A stretch of DNA of 64,000 nucleotides from Corynebacterium gerontici (GTDB lineage: Bacteria > Actinomycetota > Actinomycetes > Mycobacteriales > Mycobacteriaceae), in the NCBI RefSeq assembly GCF_003813985.1, contig NZ_CP033897.1:1798001-1862000 (forward strand). The letters are read 5' to 3'. The translations under genes were made by a program, and so were the position numbers. Below, in pieces: positions 1-8,842 of the stretch. Below the pieces are notes generated by a model that saw only the letters and a list, made by a program, of their open reading frames with translations, did not search any database and was not told the DNA's origin. Positions within the stretch are counted from its first letter, which is position 1; each line of letters opens with the position of its first letter.

Positions 1-2929
1 CCTGCGGTGCAGCACCGGGGGTTTGCGATGCGCTGAGCTTGATCTTTAGATCCACGCCCGCGCGCAGCGGCACGGAAAGTTCTGCGTGCTGATCATCCAC
101 TGCGCTCAGTGTCGCACCGGTGTCGGCATGGGTGGCTTGCTCGCCTACAACCTCCCATTGCTCGGGCTGCCCCAGGCGATGTACGGGGTTGATGCTCATC
201 CGGCCAGCCCAAGCAACACCGGGTGCCTTCAGGATGCGCTCGAGCACGGAGTCGTTGGCATCGTGAACCTCGGACTGCCCAAGACGCTGCTTGGTTGCCT
301 CAACGAAGCGTTCCAGCAGCTCAGCCACGGGCTCGTTGGCTTTGGTGATGCCGGCAACGGCCTCGATGCCGGGGATGATGGCCACCTGATCGGCGCTATA
401 GCGCGGATCGTGCGATTGCCAGAGGGAGTCTGAACGCCACCAGCGGCGAACATCCTTGTCAATCACGGGCACGAAGTTGACGGGCTTACCCGGTGTGCGC
501 GCAAGCTGCATGAACCACACCACGTCGGCTGGGTGAAGTTTTTGGCTCTTCGCCTGGGTGTAGAGCTGCAAGAGCTTTTCGACGCTCCCGCGTGGATCAA
601 CTTCACTGACCTCGATTTGGGGTTCGATGTCACCGTGGTCCTGGGGGTGCAGACGTGCTTCGGCGCGCTCCAGCATTTGTGTGAAACGGTTGAACCAGCT
701 CTGGTCGGTCCACTTCCCGTCGCTTGTTCCTTCCGGGCCAGAAAGTTCCAGGTAGCGGTTGAGCCACTGCTCGTAGGTCATGGCATTGACGTCGCCAAAA
801 TATGGCTTTGCCGTCTTGCCGATGGCCTCAATGATTTCCTCGCGGCGAGCTGCCACAGCCTCCGCGTCACCGGCAACTTCGTCGAGCAGGCGTCCGGCCT
901 TGGCAAAGGAGTTGTCGATCTCGTGGATATCTGCGCCAAGCTGAGAGCGTCCCGATGCCATGCCGGATGTGGCCCCACCTGCGGGCACCCATTCGGCGGA
1001 GCCGGGGGTTTCCACCAGCAGTTGTTTGACAGCCTCGGAGGTTTTGGCCTCCTTGGTGGCCATGGCTGCGGTACCGATGAGGATGCCGTCGACGGGCATC
1101 GCCGGCAGTTCATAGCGCGTGGACCACTCGCCGGTGAGGTAGTCGGCTGCGCGCTCGGGCGTGCCAATGCCGCCGCCTACGCACAGGATCGCGTTCTCGG
1201 CGGCGCGAATATCGGCGTAGGTCGCAATGAGTAGCTCATCGAGGTCTTCCCAAGAGTGGTGCCCACCGGCTTTGCCGCCTTCAACGTGCAAGATGATTGG
1301 CACCTCGGGCACGTCTGCCGCGATGGCCAATACTTTGCGGATCTGCGCTACGGCACCGGGTTTGAAAGCGATCCAGGGGAAGCCGTCAGCGCGGAGGTCG
1401 CGCACCAATGCCACGGCTTCATCGTGCTCGGGGATGCCGGCGGTGATGACGATGCCGTCGATGGGCGCGCCGTTTTCACGGGCTTTGGGCACCAGGCGCT
1501 TACCGCCGATCTGCATCTTCCACAGGTAGGGATCCAGGAACATGGAGTTGAATTGGGCATTGACGCCAGGTTCAAGCAGCTCAGCTAGCTGATCTAGGTG
1601 CTGTTCAAGAATCTCTGGCGTTACTTGGCCACCACCGGCGAGCTCTGCCCAGTGGCCTGCATTTGCGGCGGCAGCGACTATCTCGGGGTCAACGGTAGTG
1701 GGTGTCATACCGGCGAGCAGCATGGGGCTGCGTCCGGTGGTCTCGGTGAACTTGGTGGCAACGCGCACGCTGCCATCGGCGGCGCGCTTGAGCTTCGGGG
1801 CGAATTGTTCAAAGGCGGCGGGAAGGGAAGGTGCCCGGCCTGCGTCGAAAAGCTTTGCCTGACCAGCTTGGATAGCAACAGCCAAGGTGGCAGCACCACT
1901 ACCCTGCAACACTGGGCGGGTGAGCGCGGTAACCCCTTCGGCAGGTCCGACGTCGAGAAGCCAACGAGCCCCGGTTTCGAGTGCCTCATTGACCTGTGCG
2001 GGCCAGTCGACGGGGGTGACCATCACGACTTCAGCGGCCTTGCGCGCCAGCTCGGCATCCAAGCCGAGTTGCTTCGCCCAGTGTTCGACATTGTCTGCGG
2101 CCTTGTTCATCTGCGGGTGGTGGAAGCCAACCTCGATGGGAAGGGGGTTAAACTTCGGCGCGAAGGCAGAGCCGCCACGCAGCTTCTTTTCCACCTCGGA
2201 TTGGGAGCGCTTCGATTGCGCGCTCAAAAAATCGAGAACCTTCTGATTATCCGCAGGGCGGCCAACGAGCACGAAGCTGTCGCGGGTATTGCGCAGGCCG
2301 ATCACAGGGCGAATGTCCTGATCAACGTCCCCACACGCATGGTCAATGGCGCCTTGCAACTGTTCGCGGCTGATGCCGGTGATGGAGACCATCGGCGCAG
2401 CATCTCCTTGGGCAACAAGCCCGGTGATCTTGGCCCGGCGCGTAATGGCGACGCCGATCAATTCGGCTATGGCCAAAACATCGGCGGCGCTGGAGAGATC
2501 CTTGAGGGCGTACTCCCCCAACACGCCCTGGGAATGGCCGAGGGCAGTGGTGGCGGAGTCGATATCGAGGCCCTGGCGCTCCAACACATCGAGGGTGGCC
2601 AATTGGGAAACCAAGATGCCGGGTACGCTGAGTGCGGCGGCTTGGGGATTGGCCGGGGCGAGCTCTTCGTTCTGCGCCCAAACGATGGGATCGAATCCGA
2701 AGGGGCGGGTGCCGATGATCTTTTCTTCGATGCCACTGAGCTTCGTGCGCGCCTCAGCCACAATCGGCTCGATGGTGCGCGTGGCACCCTGAGCCAGCGC
2801 CTCGCGCAGAGCGGGCAACCAGCTCACACCCTGGCCTGGGAAAATGAGCGCGAATGGGGTATCGCTTAGCGTAGAGACCAAACGAGGGGCGTCGTGGGTG
2901 GTGTTGGCTGCGAGTTTATGGTCGGTCAC
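1..2929 (-). CDS. fasA: Type I fatty acid synthase, N-terminal part (C-terminus outside window)
   Basis: Multifunctional FAS-I making acyl-CoAs for membrane lipids and mycolate precursors in the cytosol. About 976 codons are visible; the gene runs off the left edge, so roughly two thirds of a usual ~3000-residue FAS-I is missing. The N-terminus has the acyltransferase signature FPGQG and the active-site GHSQG at residues 131-135. From about residue 400 an FMN-type enoyl reductase region follows (LLAGMTPTT, Met408), then dehydratase-like sequence. The GTG start at 2929 is chosen because CAGGAG lies 9 bases upstream and the next residues (TDHKLAANTT) lead into the conserved part. Corynebacteria can carry fasA and fasB; fasA is chosen because rdgB, rph and murI are neighbours, as in C. 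glutamicum. FAS-I identity is secure, the A/B choice less so. Confidence 0.93.
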   Translation of the reverse strand, partial: MTDHKLAANTTHDAPRLVSTLSDTPFALIFPGQGVSWLPALREALAQGATRTIEPIVAEARTKLSGIEEKIIGTRPFGFDPIVWAQNEELAPANPQAAALSVPGILVSQLATLDVLERQGLDIDSATTALGHSQGVLGEYALKDLSSAADVLAIAELIGVAITRRAKITGLVAQGDAAPMVSITGISREQLQGAIDHACGDVDQDIRPVIGLRNTRDSFVLVGRPADNQKVLDFLSAQSKRSQSEVEKKLRGGSAFAPKFNPLPIEVGFHHPQMNKAADNVEHWAKQLGLDAELARKAAEVVMVTPVDWPAQVNEALETGARWLLDVGPAEGVTALTRPVLQGSGAATLAVAIQAGQAKLFDAGRAPSLPAAFEQFAPKLKRAADGSVRVATKFTETTGRSPMLLAGMTPTTVDPEIVAAAANAGHWAELAGGGQVTPEILEQHLDQLAELLEPGVNAQFNSMFLDPYLWKMQIGGKRLVPKARENGAPIDGIVITAGIPEHDEAVALVRDLRADGFPWIAFKPGAVAQIRKVLAIAADVPEVPIILHVEGGKAGGHHSWEDLDELLIATYADIRAAENAILCVGGGIGTPERAADYLTGEWSTRYELPAMPVDGILIGTAAMATKEAKTSEAVKQLLVETPGSAEWVPAGGATSGMASGRSQLGADIHEIDNSFAKAGRLLDEVAGDAEAVAARREEIIEAIGKTAKPYFGDVNAMTYEQWLNRYLELSGPEGTSDGKWTDQSWFNRFTQMLERAEARLHPQDHGDIEPQIEVSEVDPRGSVEKLLQLYTQAKSQKLHPADVVWFMQLARTPGKPVNFVPVIDKDVRRWWRSDSLWQSHDPRYSADQVAIIPGIEAVAGITKANEPVAELLERFVEATKQRLGQSEVHDANDSVLERILKAPGVAWAGRMSINPVHRLGQPEQWEVVGEQATHADTGATLSAVDDQHAELSVPLRAGVDLKIKLSASQTPGAAPQ
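574..584 (+). repeat. GCTTTTCGACG motif, copy 1
   Basis: Exact 11-base copy inside fasA, antisense to the gene; the coding strand reads V-E-K-L here. Confidence 0.7.
1843..1853 (-). repeat. GCTTTTCGACG motif, copy 2
   Basis: Exact copy inside fasA in the sense direction, encoding K-L-F-D-A. Confidence 0.7.
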
Positions 2930-3009
2930 CAGCAAATACTCCTGTTTCGGAAAAAAGGTGATGGCCACTTGCCCGCCCGAAGGCGGAAGAAGCCACGCAC
3001 CGCAAGTAC

Positions 3010-3028
3010 ATTTGTTAGGAATACAAAT
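3010..3028. promoter_or_regulatory. Inverted repeat upstream of fasA
   Basis: ATTTGT and ACAAAT form a perfect 6-base inverted repeat around TAGGAAT, about 80 bases upstream of the fasA start and just behind the preceding gene. In C. glutamicum the regulator FasR represses fasA from its promoter region. This repeat is a candidate operator by position only; I cannot match it to a FasR consensus. Confidence 0.35.
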
Positions 3029-3052
3029 ATGCCACAAAAGGTGAGGGTTTTG

Positions 3053-3313
3053 TCATTTTTCGCCCCCGTCTGCGTGTTCGCCAGGCGGTCGAAGCCATCG
3101 AGCGGGCTCCCTAGAACGCTCTTGCCAGCAATCTGAGTCACTGGAGCCAAGCTCCGCAGCCGCAATATCGACGGCGCGAGCCAGCGCCTCTGCCGCACGG
3201 CCCTCAGCAACTGCCTCACAGGCATACTCAAAATGCAGTTCCCCAAAGGTGCTTTCCACCGCCGGCACATCGCTGTTGGAAAGGTAGGCGTCGAAGACCC
3301 TCGAAATACTCAT
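3053..3313 (-). CDS. Small conserved-type hypothetical protein
   Basis: 86-residue soluble protein, not recognised. The first ~60 residues are rich in Ala, Glu and Val and look alpha-helical; the tail is charged (WQERSREPARW) and probably disordered. No signal peptide or membrane segment is seen. The start at 3313 is chosen because TAGAGT (3326-3321) lies exactly 7 bases before this ATG, the leaderless pattern seen at many genes here; two upstream in-frame ATGs lack this. It precedes fasA by about 120 bases on the same strand and may be co-transcribed. The reading frame is credible from its promoter placement and codon use, but no function can be given. Confidence 0.6.
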   Translation of the reverse strand: MSISRVFDAYLSNSDVPAVESTFGELHFEYACEAVAEGRAAEALARAVDIAAAELGSSDSDCWQERSREPARWLRPPGEHADGGEK

Positions 3314-3320
3314 GCCCATC

Positions 3321-3326
3321 ACTCTA
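3321..3326 (-). promoter_or_regulatory. -10 box TAGAGT for the gene at 3053-3313
   Basis: Lies 7 bases before ATG 3313, so transcription should start at or next to the start codon (leaderless). Confidence 0.5.
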
Positions 3327-3364
3327 GCCACCCACCCCCGAATCACCTCTGAACTGCAAAAACT

Positions 3365-4249
3365 TTAGGCACGCAAGCGCTTCAACACCTGCTTGTACGC
3401 CCCTCTACCGTGCACGCTATCCAAGGCGTTTTGCGTCACCACCATGCCCGGGTTTTGCATGAGTGCCAGTGACTTCGGGCGCTTTCCAAATTTGTGCTGC
3501 AACTTAGGAACGGCCGAATACCACTCCTGCTGCCTCCTACTCACGATCACCAGAGGCGGATACTTTTCCTCCTTGGCGCGCTTGAGCGCCTTTTTTACAA
3601 GTGCGCGCTGATAGCGCTGACTCGGCAGCCAATTTCCCTCTTGCTGCGCAAACACATCGCGCGAATAGTCCACCGCATAAGGGAAAAGATTGATCACCAT
3701 GAGATTCTTGTACAGCTTGCGAGCAACTTCAGCCCGAAGATCATCGTCGGCGTGGTTGAATCCCTCCCCTCCCAATTTTTCACTCAAATCATTCAGGAGC
3801 GGAGTCAGCACACCCGCCTGCGCCTGCTGCACCTCACCGGTGGGCGAATCCTCCGCCTCTATTCGACGAACTCCAAACAACCCTTGAGCACCTGGCAATT
3901 CCATCGTGCTGAGATCCTTGGCGTAGTAGAAACCGCCCTTATTGCCGCCCGAGCGAAGATTCTTTCGGTACGCCTTCCGCCATACCTCGTTGTCCAGCGC
4001 CTCATTTCCGCCGATCATTGGATGGGAGGCCAGAAGGATCACTGAAGCGGCATTGATATTGCCGATAAACGGTTCTGGAGGAAGGCCAATTTCAACCCTG
4101 GCACTTGATGCCTCGGGTAGCTCCGCATTGAAACTCTGGACTACTGCAGCATCACAATCGAGGACGAAGTGCTCCCGAACATGCCAGTTCGGATCTTGCT
4201 GGCCTTCGTGCTCAAACAGTGTTTCCCATGGGTTCTTTACTTTTGCCAT
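3365..4249 (-). CDS. Hypothetical protein beside tRNA-Leu, possibly of uracil-DNA-glycosylase-like fold
   Basis: 294 residues, soluble. The segment around residues 60-80 (PFIGNINAASVILLASHP) resembles the PF-G---NA-V-LL--NP pattern of uracil-DNA-glycosylase superfamily proteins; this is a weak resemblance and the enzyme activity is unproven. The C-terminal third is rich in Lys and Arg, compatible with nucleic acid binding. An apparent N-terminal extension (MAELADALDLG) is simply the translated tRNA-Leu and is rejected. The true ATG at 4249 has TACACT 8 bases upstream, directly behind the tRNA terminator. Sitting at the 3' side of a tRNA gene, it could be an acquired gene, although no integrase or att repeat is seen. 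Confidence 0.7.
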   Translation of the reverse strand: MAKVKNPWETLFEHEGQQDPNWHVREHFVLDCDAAVVQSFNAELPEASSARVEIGLPPEPFIGNINAASVILLASHPMIGGNEALDNEVWRKAYRKNLRSGGNKGGFYYAKDLSTMELPGAQGLFGVRRIEAEDSPTGEVQQAQAGVLTPLLNDLSEKLGGEGFNHADDDLRAEVARKLYKNLMVINLFPYAVDYSRDVFAQQEGNWLPSQRYQRALVKKALKRAKEEKYPPLVIVSRRQQEWYSAVPKLQHKFGKRPKSLALMQNPGMVVTQNALDSVHGRGAYKQVLKRLRA

Positions 4250-4257
4250 ACTTCCGC

Positions 4258-4263
4258 AGTGTA
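4258..4263 (-). promoter_or_regulatory. -10 box TACACT for the gene at 3365-4249
   Basis: Eight bases separate this hexamer from ATG 4249. It sits between that start and the U-tract of the tRNA-Leu terminator, so the gene has its own promoter. Confidence 0.55.
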
Positions 4264-4265
4264 AA

Positions 4266-4305
4266 GAAAAACCGCAAGCGTTGAGCGTGAGGCTCCACTT
4301 GCGGT
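4266..4305 (-). terminator. Intrinsic terminator of tRNA-Leu
   Basis: On the minus strand ACCGCAAG and CTTGCGGT pair as an 8-base stem, followed at once by a TTTTTC run. Confidence 0.8.
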
Positions 4306-4308
4306 ACG

Positions 4309-4393
<85 letters not shown>

Positions 4394-4484
4394 ATCGCAA
4401 CGAAGTTGCTTGTTGCATAGTACACGTCACAGCCCCCATCACACCAACCGGTCCAACCAACCTTTGTTGGACCCGCCAAAAGGG

Positions 4485-4490
4485 TAGACT
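4485..4490 (+). promoter_or_regulatory. -10 box TAGACT for the gene at 4499-4918
   Basis: Eight bases lie between the hexamer and the GTG start at 4499, and no Shine-Dalgarno sequence precedes that GTG. Confidence 0.55.
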
Positions 4491-4498
4491 TTCCACCC

Positions 4499-4918
4499 GT
4501 GAGCACCGAGAAACACAGCGATCACGCGCCCCAACAGCCACGTCGCTTCCGCGTGCGTCTTTGGCACATCGTGTTTCTCATCATTGCCGTGATCGCCACG
4601 CTCTTGCTTGCTTGGTGGCAGTGGACGCGCTTTCAATCCGGCTCCGGAACCTTCCAAAACCTCGGTTACGCTTTGCAGTGGCCATTCTTCGGCGCCTTCT
4701 TCGTGTACGCGTACCGGAAGTTCGTGGAGTACGAAAACCAAAGACTCGCCTCCGACCAGGAGCTTTTCGACGCCACCGCGCAGCCAAACAACACCAGCAA
4801 ACACAACACGATCACCGAAATTGACGAATCCTTCCTCCCGCAGCGCGAGCAACTCAGCGTGGAGGAATTCAATCAGCTTCAACAACCGCAACGTCGCCAC
4901 CGCGGCGAGGGCGCTTAA
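4499..4918 (+). CDS. Small membrane protein with cytosolic acidic tail
   Basis: 139 residues. A basic N-terminus (RRFRVRLWH) leads into a membrane span at about residues 21-41 (VFLIIAVIATLLLAWWQWTR) and a second short hydrophobic stretch at 56-70 (YALQWPFFGAFFVYAY). The remaining half is polar and acidic. Similar two-span proteins stand next to DUF3817 genes in actinobacteria, beside the rdgB-rph block (Rv1342c/Rv1343c region in M. tuberculosis); the function is unknown. The GTG start is fixed by the leaderless -10 box. The DUF3817 gene follows after 23 bases and is probably co-transcribed. One copy of the 11-base repeat lies inside the coding region. Confidence 0.8.
   Translation: MSTEKHSDHAPQQPRRFRVRLWHIVFLIIAVIATLLLAWWQWTRFQSGSGTFQNLGYALQWPFFGAFFVYAYRKFVEYENQRLASDQELFDATAQPNNTSKHNTITEIDESFLPQREQLSVEEFNQLQQPQRRHRGEGA
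4762..4772 (+). repeat. GCTTTTCGACG motif, copy 3
   Basis: Inside the two-span membrane protein gene, sense direction, encoding E-L-F-D-A; preceded by AG and followed by CCACCG, as in copy 12. Confidence 0.7.
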
Positions 4919-4941
4919 CATTCATTGCAAGGAACCCAAAC

Positions 4942-5295
4942 ATGACGAATACGCCAAAAATTCACCCCGAGCGCCAAGCCCGAGTTCGTAAAGCACTGAA
5001 GCTTTTCTCCATTTCAGCGTGGGTCACTGGCGTGTGGTTGCTCATTCTATGCACCCGCATGGTGCTTGATTACATCGTAGGTGTGGACATCCCCACCTGG
5101 GCGAAGTACATCGGCCAAGTGCACGGCATTTTTTACATGCTGTACCTGGTGGCCACCTTGAACCTTGGCACCAAGGCACGCTGGGAGCCTACCAAGTGGC
5201 TGGTCACCGCGCTGGCGGGCACCATCCCCTTCCTCTCCTTCTTCGTGGAGCACTGGCGCCGCAAGGAAGTGGAAGCGCAGTTCCAGCTCTCCTAA
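4942..5295 (+). CDS. DUF3817 family integral membrane protein
   Basis: 117 residues with three hydrophobic spans: about 20-45 (SISAWVTGVWLLILCTRMVL), 60-77 (QVHGIFYMLYLVATL) and 86-105 (WLVTALAGTIPFLSFFVE). The GQVHGxxYxxYL signature and the final TIPFLSFFVEHW element are typical of DUF3817 (YdzA-like) proteins, whose role is unknown. It is the second gene of a two-gene plus-strand unit, and a strong hairpin lies 15 bases past its stop. The pair is conserved next to rdgB/rph in actinobacteria, which argues for a real partnership, but no biochemical task can be assigned. Confidence 0.88.
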   Translation: MTNTPKIHPERQARVRKALKLFSISAWVTGVWLLILCTRMVLDYIVGVDIPTWAKYIGQVHGIFYMLYLVATLNLGTKARWEPTKWLVTALAGTIPFLSFFVEHWRRKEVEAQFQLS

Positions 5296-5309
5296 CTTTT
5301 TCGCGCAGC

Positions 5310-5349
5310 ACAACGGCCAACCTCGCAATGTATTGAGGTTGGCCGTTGT
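5310..5349. terminator. Hairpin terminator after the DUF3817 gene
   Basis: A perfect 15-base inverted repeat (ACAACGGCCAACCTC and its complement) with a 10-base loop. The T-run is poor, but the stem is long and sits between convergent units. Confidence 0.75.
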
Positions 5350-5508
5350 GTCATTATCGCTGGATCACCCAAGCGAAATTCGGGAACTTTACAATCCTCC
5401 CAGTTCCCGTCTCCCTTTTCATTGAAGCGTGAACCACCTAAAACTCAAAGGGGTGAAAGCACGAGGCCTTCAGAACCACACGCCTCACGGCCGCCATGAC
5501 ATCTGCGT

Positions 5509-5751
5509 TCATCCGATGCCTTGATCTTCTTGCAGCTTGAGTTTCTTGATGCCAAGCACAAAGAAAATGATCGCTGAAAGCAAAGCTGAGGCCGAGATTG
5601 GATTGAAGTAGACGAGTCGATCACCGGCATCGAGCCATGAAAAGAACAGCACCGAAATTGCGGCTGTAACCAGCATCAATGCCGAGGTCAAAAGAAACCG
5701 TTTACCCGAAGCACGATGCGGCTGCTCCTGTGAGTCCTCCACCGACAGCAC
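5509..5751 (-). CDS. Small two-span membrane protein downstream of rdgB
   Basis: 80 residues from a GTG placed directly behind the rdgB stop codon, suggesting translational coupling. Hydrophobic spans lie at about residues 19-37 (FLLTSALMLVTAAISVLFF) and 52-68 (ISASALLSAIIFFVLGI), with polar ends. I do not recognise the family. Being last in the murI-cpdA-rph-rdgB strand, it is probably a co-transcribed accessory membrane protein. An internal GTG a few codons later is an equally possible start. Confidence 0.65.
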   Translation of the reverse strand: MLSVEDSQEQPHRASGKRFLLTSALMLVTAAISVLFFSWLDAGDRLVYFNPISASALLSAIIFFVLGIKKLKLQEDQGIG

Positions 5752-6369
5752 CTAGCCAGCCAAATCCTTGATCACGGGGACGAGTTGCGAAAGCGCACGC
5801 CCGCGGTGCGAGATCGCATTCTTTTCCTCGGGGCTCAGTTCACCGGCGCTGCGGCCGGTGCCAGCCTCATCTTCTTCGGTGGGAACGAAGAGCGGATCAT
5901 AACCAAATCCTCCCTCGCCCTGCGAGGCGCGCAGCAGGCGGCCAGGCCAACGGCCTTCCACCACGTGCTCCTCGCCTTCGGGGGTAACCAGTGCGCAGAC
6001 GGACACGAAGGCCGCGGCACGGCGCTCATCGGGCACGTGTGCCATTTGGCCGAGCAGCAGCTCGTTATTGGCCTCGTCATTGCCGTGGGCACCACTCCAG
6101 CGTGCAGAAAGCACGCCGGGCATGCCGTTGAGCTCATCCACGGCGATGCCGGAATCATCGGCGACGGTGACCAGGCCCGCATGCTTCGCCCCGGCGCGCG
6201 CCTTGATCAGCGCGTTATCGGCGAAGGTCCGGCCGTCCTCCACTGGTTCTTCGTAGGCATCCACTGCACTGAGCGGCAGTACCTCTACCCCATCGATCCC
6301 GGCAGAATCGAGGATGGTTTGCAGCTCGCGCAACTTCTTGGCGTTATTGGATGCAAGCAGGATCTGCAT
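5752..6369 (-). CDS. rdgB: dITP/XTP pyrophosphatase (RdgB/HAM1 family)
   Basis: 205 residues, the normal length for the family. It hydrolyses non-canonical purine triphosphates (dITP, XTP, ITP) to monophosphates so that they are not built into DNA or RNA. Visible motifs are the substrate-binding N-terminus LLASNNAKKLREL (residues 4-16), TFADNALIKARA near residue 48, the catalytic DDSGI near 71, GGFGYDPLF and the late SHRGRAL. It starts immediately after the rph stop codon and is followed without gap by a small membrane protein gene, so the three form one transcript. The same order occurs in mycobacteria. Confidence 0.95.
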   Translation of the reverse strand: MQILLASNNAKKLRELQTILDSAGIDGVEVLPLSAVDAYEEPVEDGRTFADNALIKARAGAKHAGLVTVADDSGIAVDELNGMPGVLSARWSGAHGNDEANNELLLGQMAHVPDERRAAAFVSVCALVTPEGEEHVVEGRWPGRLLRASQGEGGFGYDPLFVPTEEDEAGTGRSAGELSPEEKNAISHRGRALSQLVPVIKDLAG

Positions 6370-7110
6370 TTAGCGCAGCTCCCCTTCCAGAGCCGCCTTT
6401 TGGGCGGCAATCAGCTCGCGGCAGCCCTTCTCCGCGTAGTCGAGCATGGCGTTCAATTGATCACGGTCGAAGGTGTTGTGCTCGCCCGTGCCCTGAATCT
6501 CCACGAACTTGCCCGACTCGGTCATAATGACGTTCATGTCTACGTCGGCGCGGGAGTCTTCTTCATAGGGCAGATCGAGGCAGACGTGGCCGTCGATAAG
6601 CCCAACCGAAACCGCAGCTACTGGGGGCAGCAGCGGCTCGCCGGGAACCACGCCTTCGGCTTTGAGGTGCGCGATCGCGTCGGCAAGCGCAACATAGGCA
6701 CCAGTAATGGAGGCGGTGCGGGTGCCACCGTCGGCCTGCAGCACATCGCAGTCAATGTTGATGGTGTTTTCGCCAAGCTCTCCCAAATCCACGGCCGCGC
6801 GGAGGGAACGGCCAACGAGGCGAGAGATTTCGTGCGTGCGCCCCTTGACTTTGCCGGCCATGGATTCGCGACGCATACGGTCGTGAGTGGCGGCAGGTAG
6901 CATCGAGTACTCAGCGGTAAGCCAACCTTCGCCGGAATCCTTTTTGAATCGAGGGACACCGAGTTCAACGCTTGCGGTGCACATCACGCGGGTATTTCCG
7001 TACTCAATGAGGACACTACCTGCGGGATTGGTGGTGAAACCGCGGGTGATCTTCACAGGGCGCATTTGGTCACGGGCGCGGCCGTCGGCGCGCGAAAAAG
7101 TTTCAGTCAT
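6370..7110 (-). CDS. rph: Ribonuclease PH
   Basis: 246-residue phosphorolytic 3'-5' exoribonuclease that trims tRNA 3' ends and degrades structured RNA. The opening [13 protein letters not shown], the central [15 protein letters not shown] and the catalytic region [13 protein letters not shown] mark RNase PH. The ATG at 7110 is preferred over one seven codons earlier because TAACGT lies exactly 7 bases before it. The gene abuts rdgB. Its own -10 box means that it can be transcribed separately from cpdA, which ends 31 bases upstream. Confidence 0.95.
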   Translation of the reverse strand: MTETFSRADGRARDQMRPVKITRGFTTNPAGSVLIEYGNTRVMCTASVELGVPRFKKDSGEGWLTAEYSMLPAATHDRMRRESMAGKVKGRTHEISRLVGRSLRAAVDLGELGENTINIDCDVLQADGGTRTASITGAYVALADAIAHLKAEGVVPGEPLLPPVAAVSVGLIDGHVCLDLPYEEDSRADVDMNVIMTESGKFVEIQGTGEHNTFDRDQLNAMLDYAEKGCRELIAAQKAALEGELR

Positions 7111-7117
7111 GCCAACA

Positions 7118-7123
7118 ACGTTA
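7118..7123 (-). promoter_or_regulatory. -10 box TAACGT for rph
   Basis: Seven bases before ATG 7110; decides that start over the earlier in-frame ATG. Confidence 0.45.
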
Positions 7124-7140
7124 CCTGGCACCCAACAAGT

Positions 7141-7908
7141 TTAAACGTGGATCTCCATGCCAGCCGCGGAAACCTCAACTGGGCCATCGAATTCTGCGCG
7201 GGCCGCCTCCAACGCACCCTGCGGATCACCCCACGGCGGAATATGCACCAGCAGCAGGCGTTTTGCCCCAGCTTCTTGCGCGATACGGCCGGCCTCTGCC
7301 CCTGATAGGTGCATGTTGGGCGCTTTGCCTTCGCTGCTCACGCCCCACGTTGCCTCACAGAGGAAGAGGTCCGCATCGCGGGCGCACGCCACCAGTTCGG
7401 AAGTAAAAGAGGAATCCCCCGAGTACGCGATCACCTTGCCGCTTCTGGGATCCTGCACGCGCAGCGCATAGGTTTCAACTGGATGAATCACGGGGAAAGG
7501 TGTGATGTTCAGCGAACCTACAATTTCTTCACGGTGGGCCTGCCAGGGGCTGAAAGCGAAGGTATCGGACATGTCGTCTACTTCACCAGCCACATCAGAA
7601 CTCAAACGCCCAAGATGCTCAAAAGTGGCAGCGGGACCGAAACAGAGGTTGCGCCCCGATGCGGGTGATTCTGGGTGATAGCGCCGCCACACCATCAGCG
7701 ATGGGAAATCGAGGCAATGATCTGCGTGGAGATGTGAGAACACCACATGTGCTTCATTGGGGCCGTGGAAGCGCTGGAGCTGCGCGAGCACCCCCGGACC
7801 TATGTCCATGAGCACGCCCGTGCCACGATCGGGAAGGATGAGGTAGCCAGAGGCCGGATTATCGGGAGCACCGACGCTTCCGGAACTGCCAAGAACAATC
7901 ACCTTCAT
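7141..7908 (-). CDS. cpdA: Metallo-beta-lactamase-fold cyclic nucleotide phosphodiesterase (CpdA/Rv1339 type)
   Basis: 255 residues. The metal-binding HxHxDH motif is at His59-His64 (SHLHADHCLDFP), with further ligands in VIHPVETYAL, SGDSSF and the final LLVHIPPW. The fold is shared with RNase Z, but the protein is the orthologue, by sequence pattern and position between murI and rph, of Rv1339 of M. tuberculosis and the C. glutamicum CpdA, both reported to hydrolyse cAMP. In corynebacteria cAMP controls the global regulator GlxR, so this gene would set GlxR activity. No clear -10 box or strong SD is seen before its ATG; transcription from murI is likely. The substrate is inferred from family. 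Confidence 0.85.
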   Translation of the reverse strand: MKVIVLGSSGSVGAPDNPASGYLILPDRGTGVLMDIGPGVLAQLQRFHGPNEAHVVFSHLHADHCLDFPSLMVWRRYHPESPASGRNLCFGPAATFEHLGRLSSDVAGEVDDMSDTFAFSPWQAHREEIVGSLNITPFPVIHPVETYALRVQDPRSGKVIAYSGDSSFTSELVACARDADLFLCEATWGVSSEGKAPNMHLSGAEAGRIAQEAGAKRLLLVHIPPWGDPQGALEAARAEFDGPVEVSAAGMEIHV

Positions 7909-7972
7909 ACTGGCAACTTTGCCACGGCATGCACTGAAATATGAAACCCGTGCGCGCTTGAAGTTGAAGGAA

Positions 7973-8776
7973 TCACGTTGCGGTGATGTGTTCCACGTTG
8001 CTCACATGAGGGCCGAGGAATCGCGTAGCTAACTGCGCGAAAACTTCTGGATCACCCGTGGAATGGAAATGGTGCCGAGGCTGATGCGCCTCATCCGCCA
8101 ACATATCGCTGGCGGAAAGCTCACGGATCACATCCTTGGCCGTCTCCTCTGCAGAAGAAACGAGCGTGACGTGATCCCCCATCGCCAATTGGATCACGCC
8201 AGTGAGCAATGGATAATGCGTACACCCAAGCACCAAGGTGTCTACCCCGGCCGCTTGCAAAGGCTCAAGGTACCCCTGCGCCACGCCGAGGATCTGCCTA
8301 CCAGCGGTAATACCGCGCTCCACAAAGCTTACAAAGCTAGGGCATGCAGCGGCTGCGATTTCCACCGAAGGGCTAGCGGCAAAGAGTTCTTGATATGCAC
8401 CCGAATTGATGGTGCCTTCGGTGCCAATCACACCAATTTTTCCATTGCGGGTGGTGGCTACTGCCCTGCGAACCGCTGGAAGAATCACCCCGAGTACGGG
8501 CACGTCGTAGCGTTCTCGGAGGTCTCGCAATGCCGCCGAGGTAGCCGTATTGCAAGCAATGACGATCATTTTGACCCCGCGCTCCATGAGCTGATCCCCG
8601 ATCACGATGGAACGCTCCCGCACCTCAGCGATGGATTTTGGGCCATAAGGGGCGTGGGCGGTGTCGCCGATGTAATGCACGGATTCGTGTGGCAGTTGTT
8701 CCATGATGGTGCGCGCCACGGTGAGTCCGCCAAGGCCAGAGTCGAAGATTCCAATGGGTGATGAGGGCTCAGGCAT
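7973..8776 (-). CDS. murI: Glutamate racemase
   Basis: 267 residues; converts L- to D-glutamate for peptidoglycan. The two catalytic cysteines lie in [11 protein letters not shown] (near residue 74) and [10 protein letters not shown] (near 184); [12 protein letters not shown] opens the protein. The start at ATG 8776 rests on TACACT 7 bases upstream; a TTG six codons earlier would lie within that promoter. It heads the unit murI-cpdA-rph-rdgB. The preceding rhomboid gene, 65 bases upstream on the same strand, belongs to another unit because murI has its own promoter. Confidence 0.95.
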   Translation of the reverse strand: MPEPSSPIGIFDSGLGGLTVARTIMEQLPHESVHYIGDTAHAPYGPKSIAEVRERSIVIGDQLMERGVKMIVIACNTATSAALRDLRERYDVPVLGVILPAVRRAVATTRNGKIGVIGTEGTINSGAYQELFAASPSVEIAAAACPSFVSFVERGITAGRQILGVAQGYLEPLQAAGVDTLVLGCTHYPLLTGVIQLAMGDHVTLVSSAEETAKDVIRELSASDMLADEAHQPRHHFHSTGDPEVFAQLATRFLGPHVSNVEHITAT

Positions 8777-8783
8777 GCGCTCG

Positions 8784-8789
8784 AGTGTA
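8784..8789 (-). promoter_or_regulatory. -10 box TACACT for murI
   Basis: Seven bases before ATG 8776, predicting a leaderless mRNA. Confidence 0.55.
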
Positions 8790-8842
8790 CCCAAGGGTGT
8801 CCAATCTGCTTGCCCTCAAGCCTTCATCACTGAGCGCATCAC

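Noticed and set aside
1598..2869. 423-codon open frame on the plus strand
   Set aside because: Antisense to fasA, whose own frame carries intact motifs throughout.
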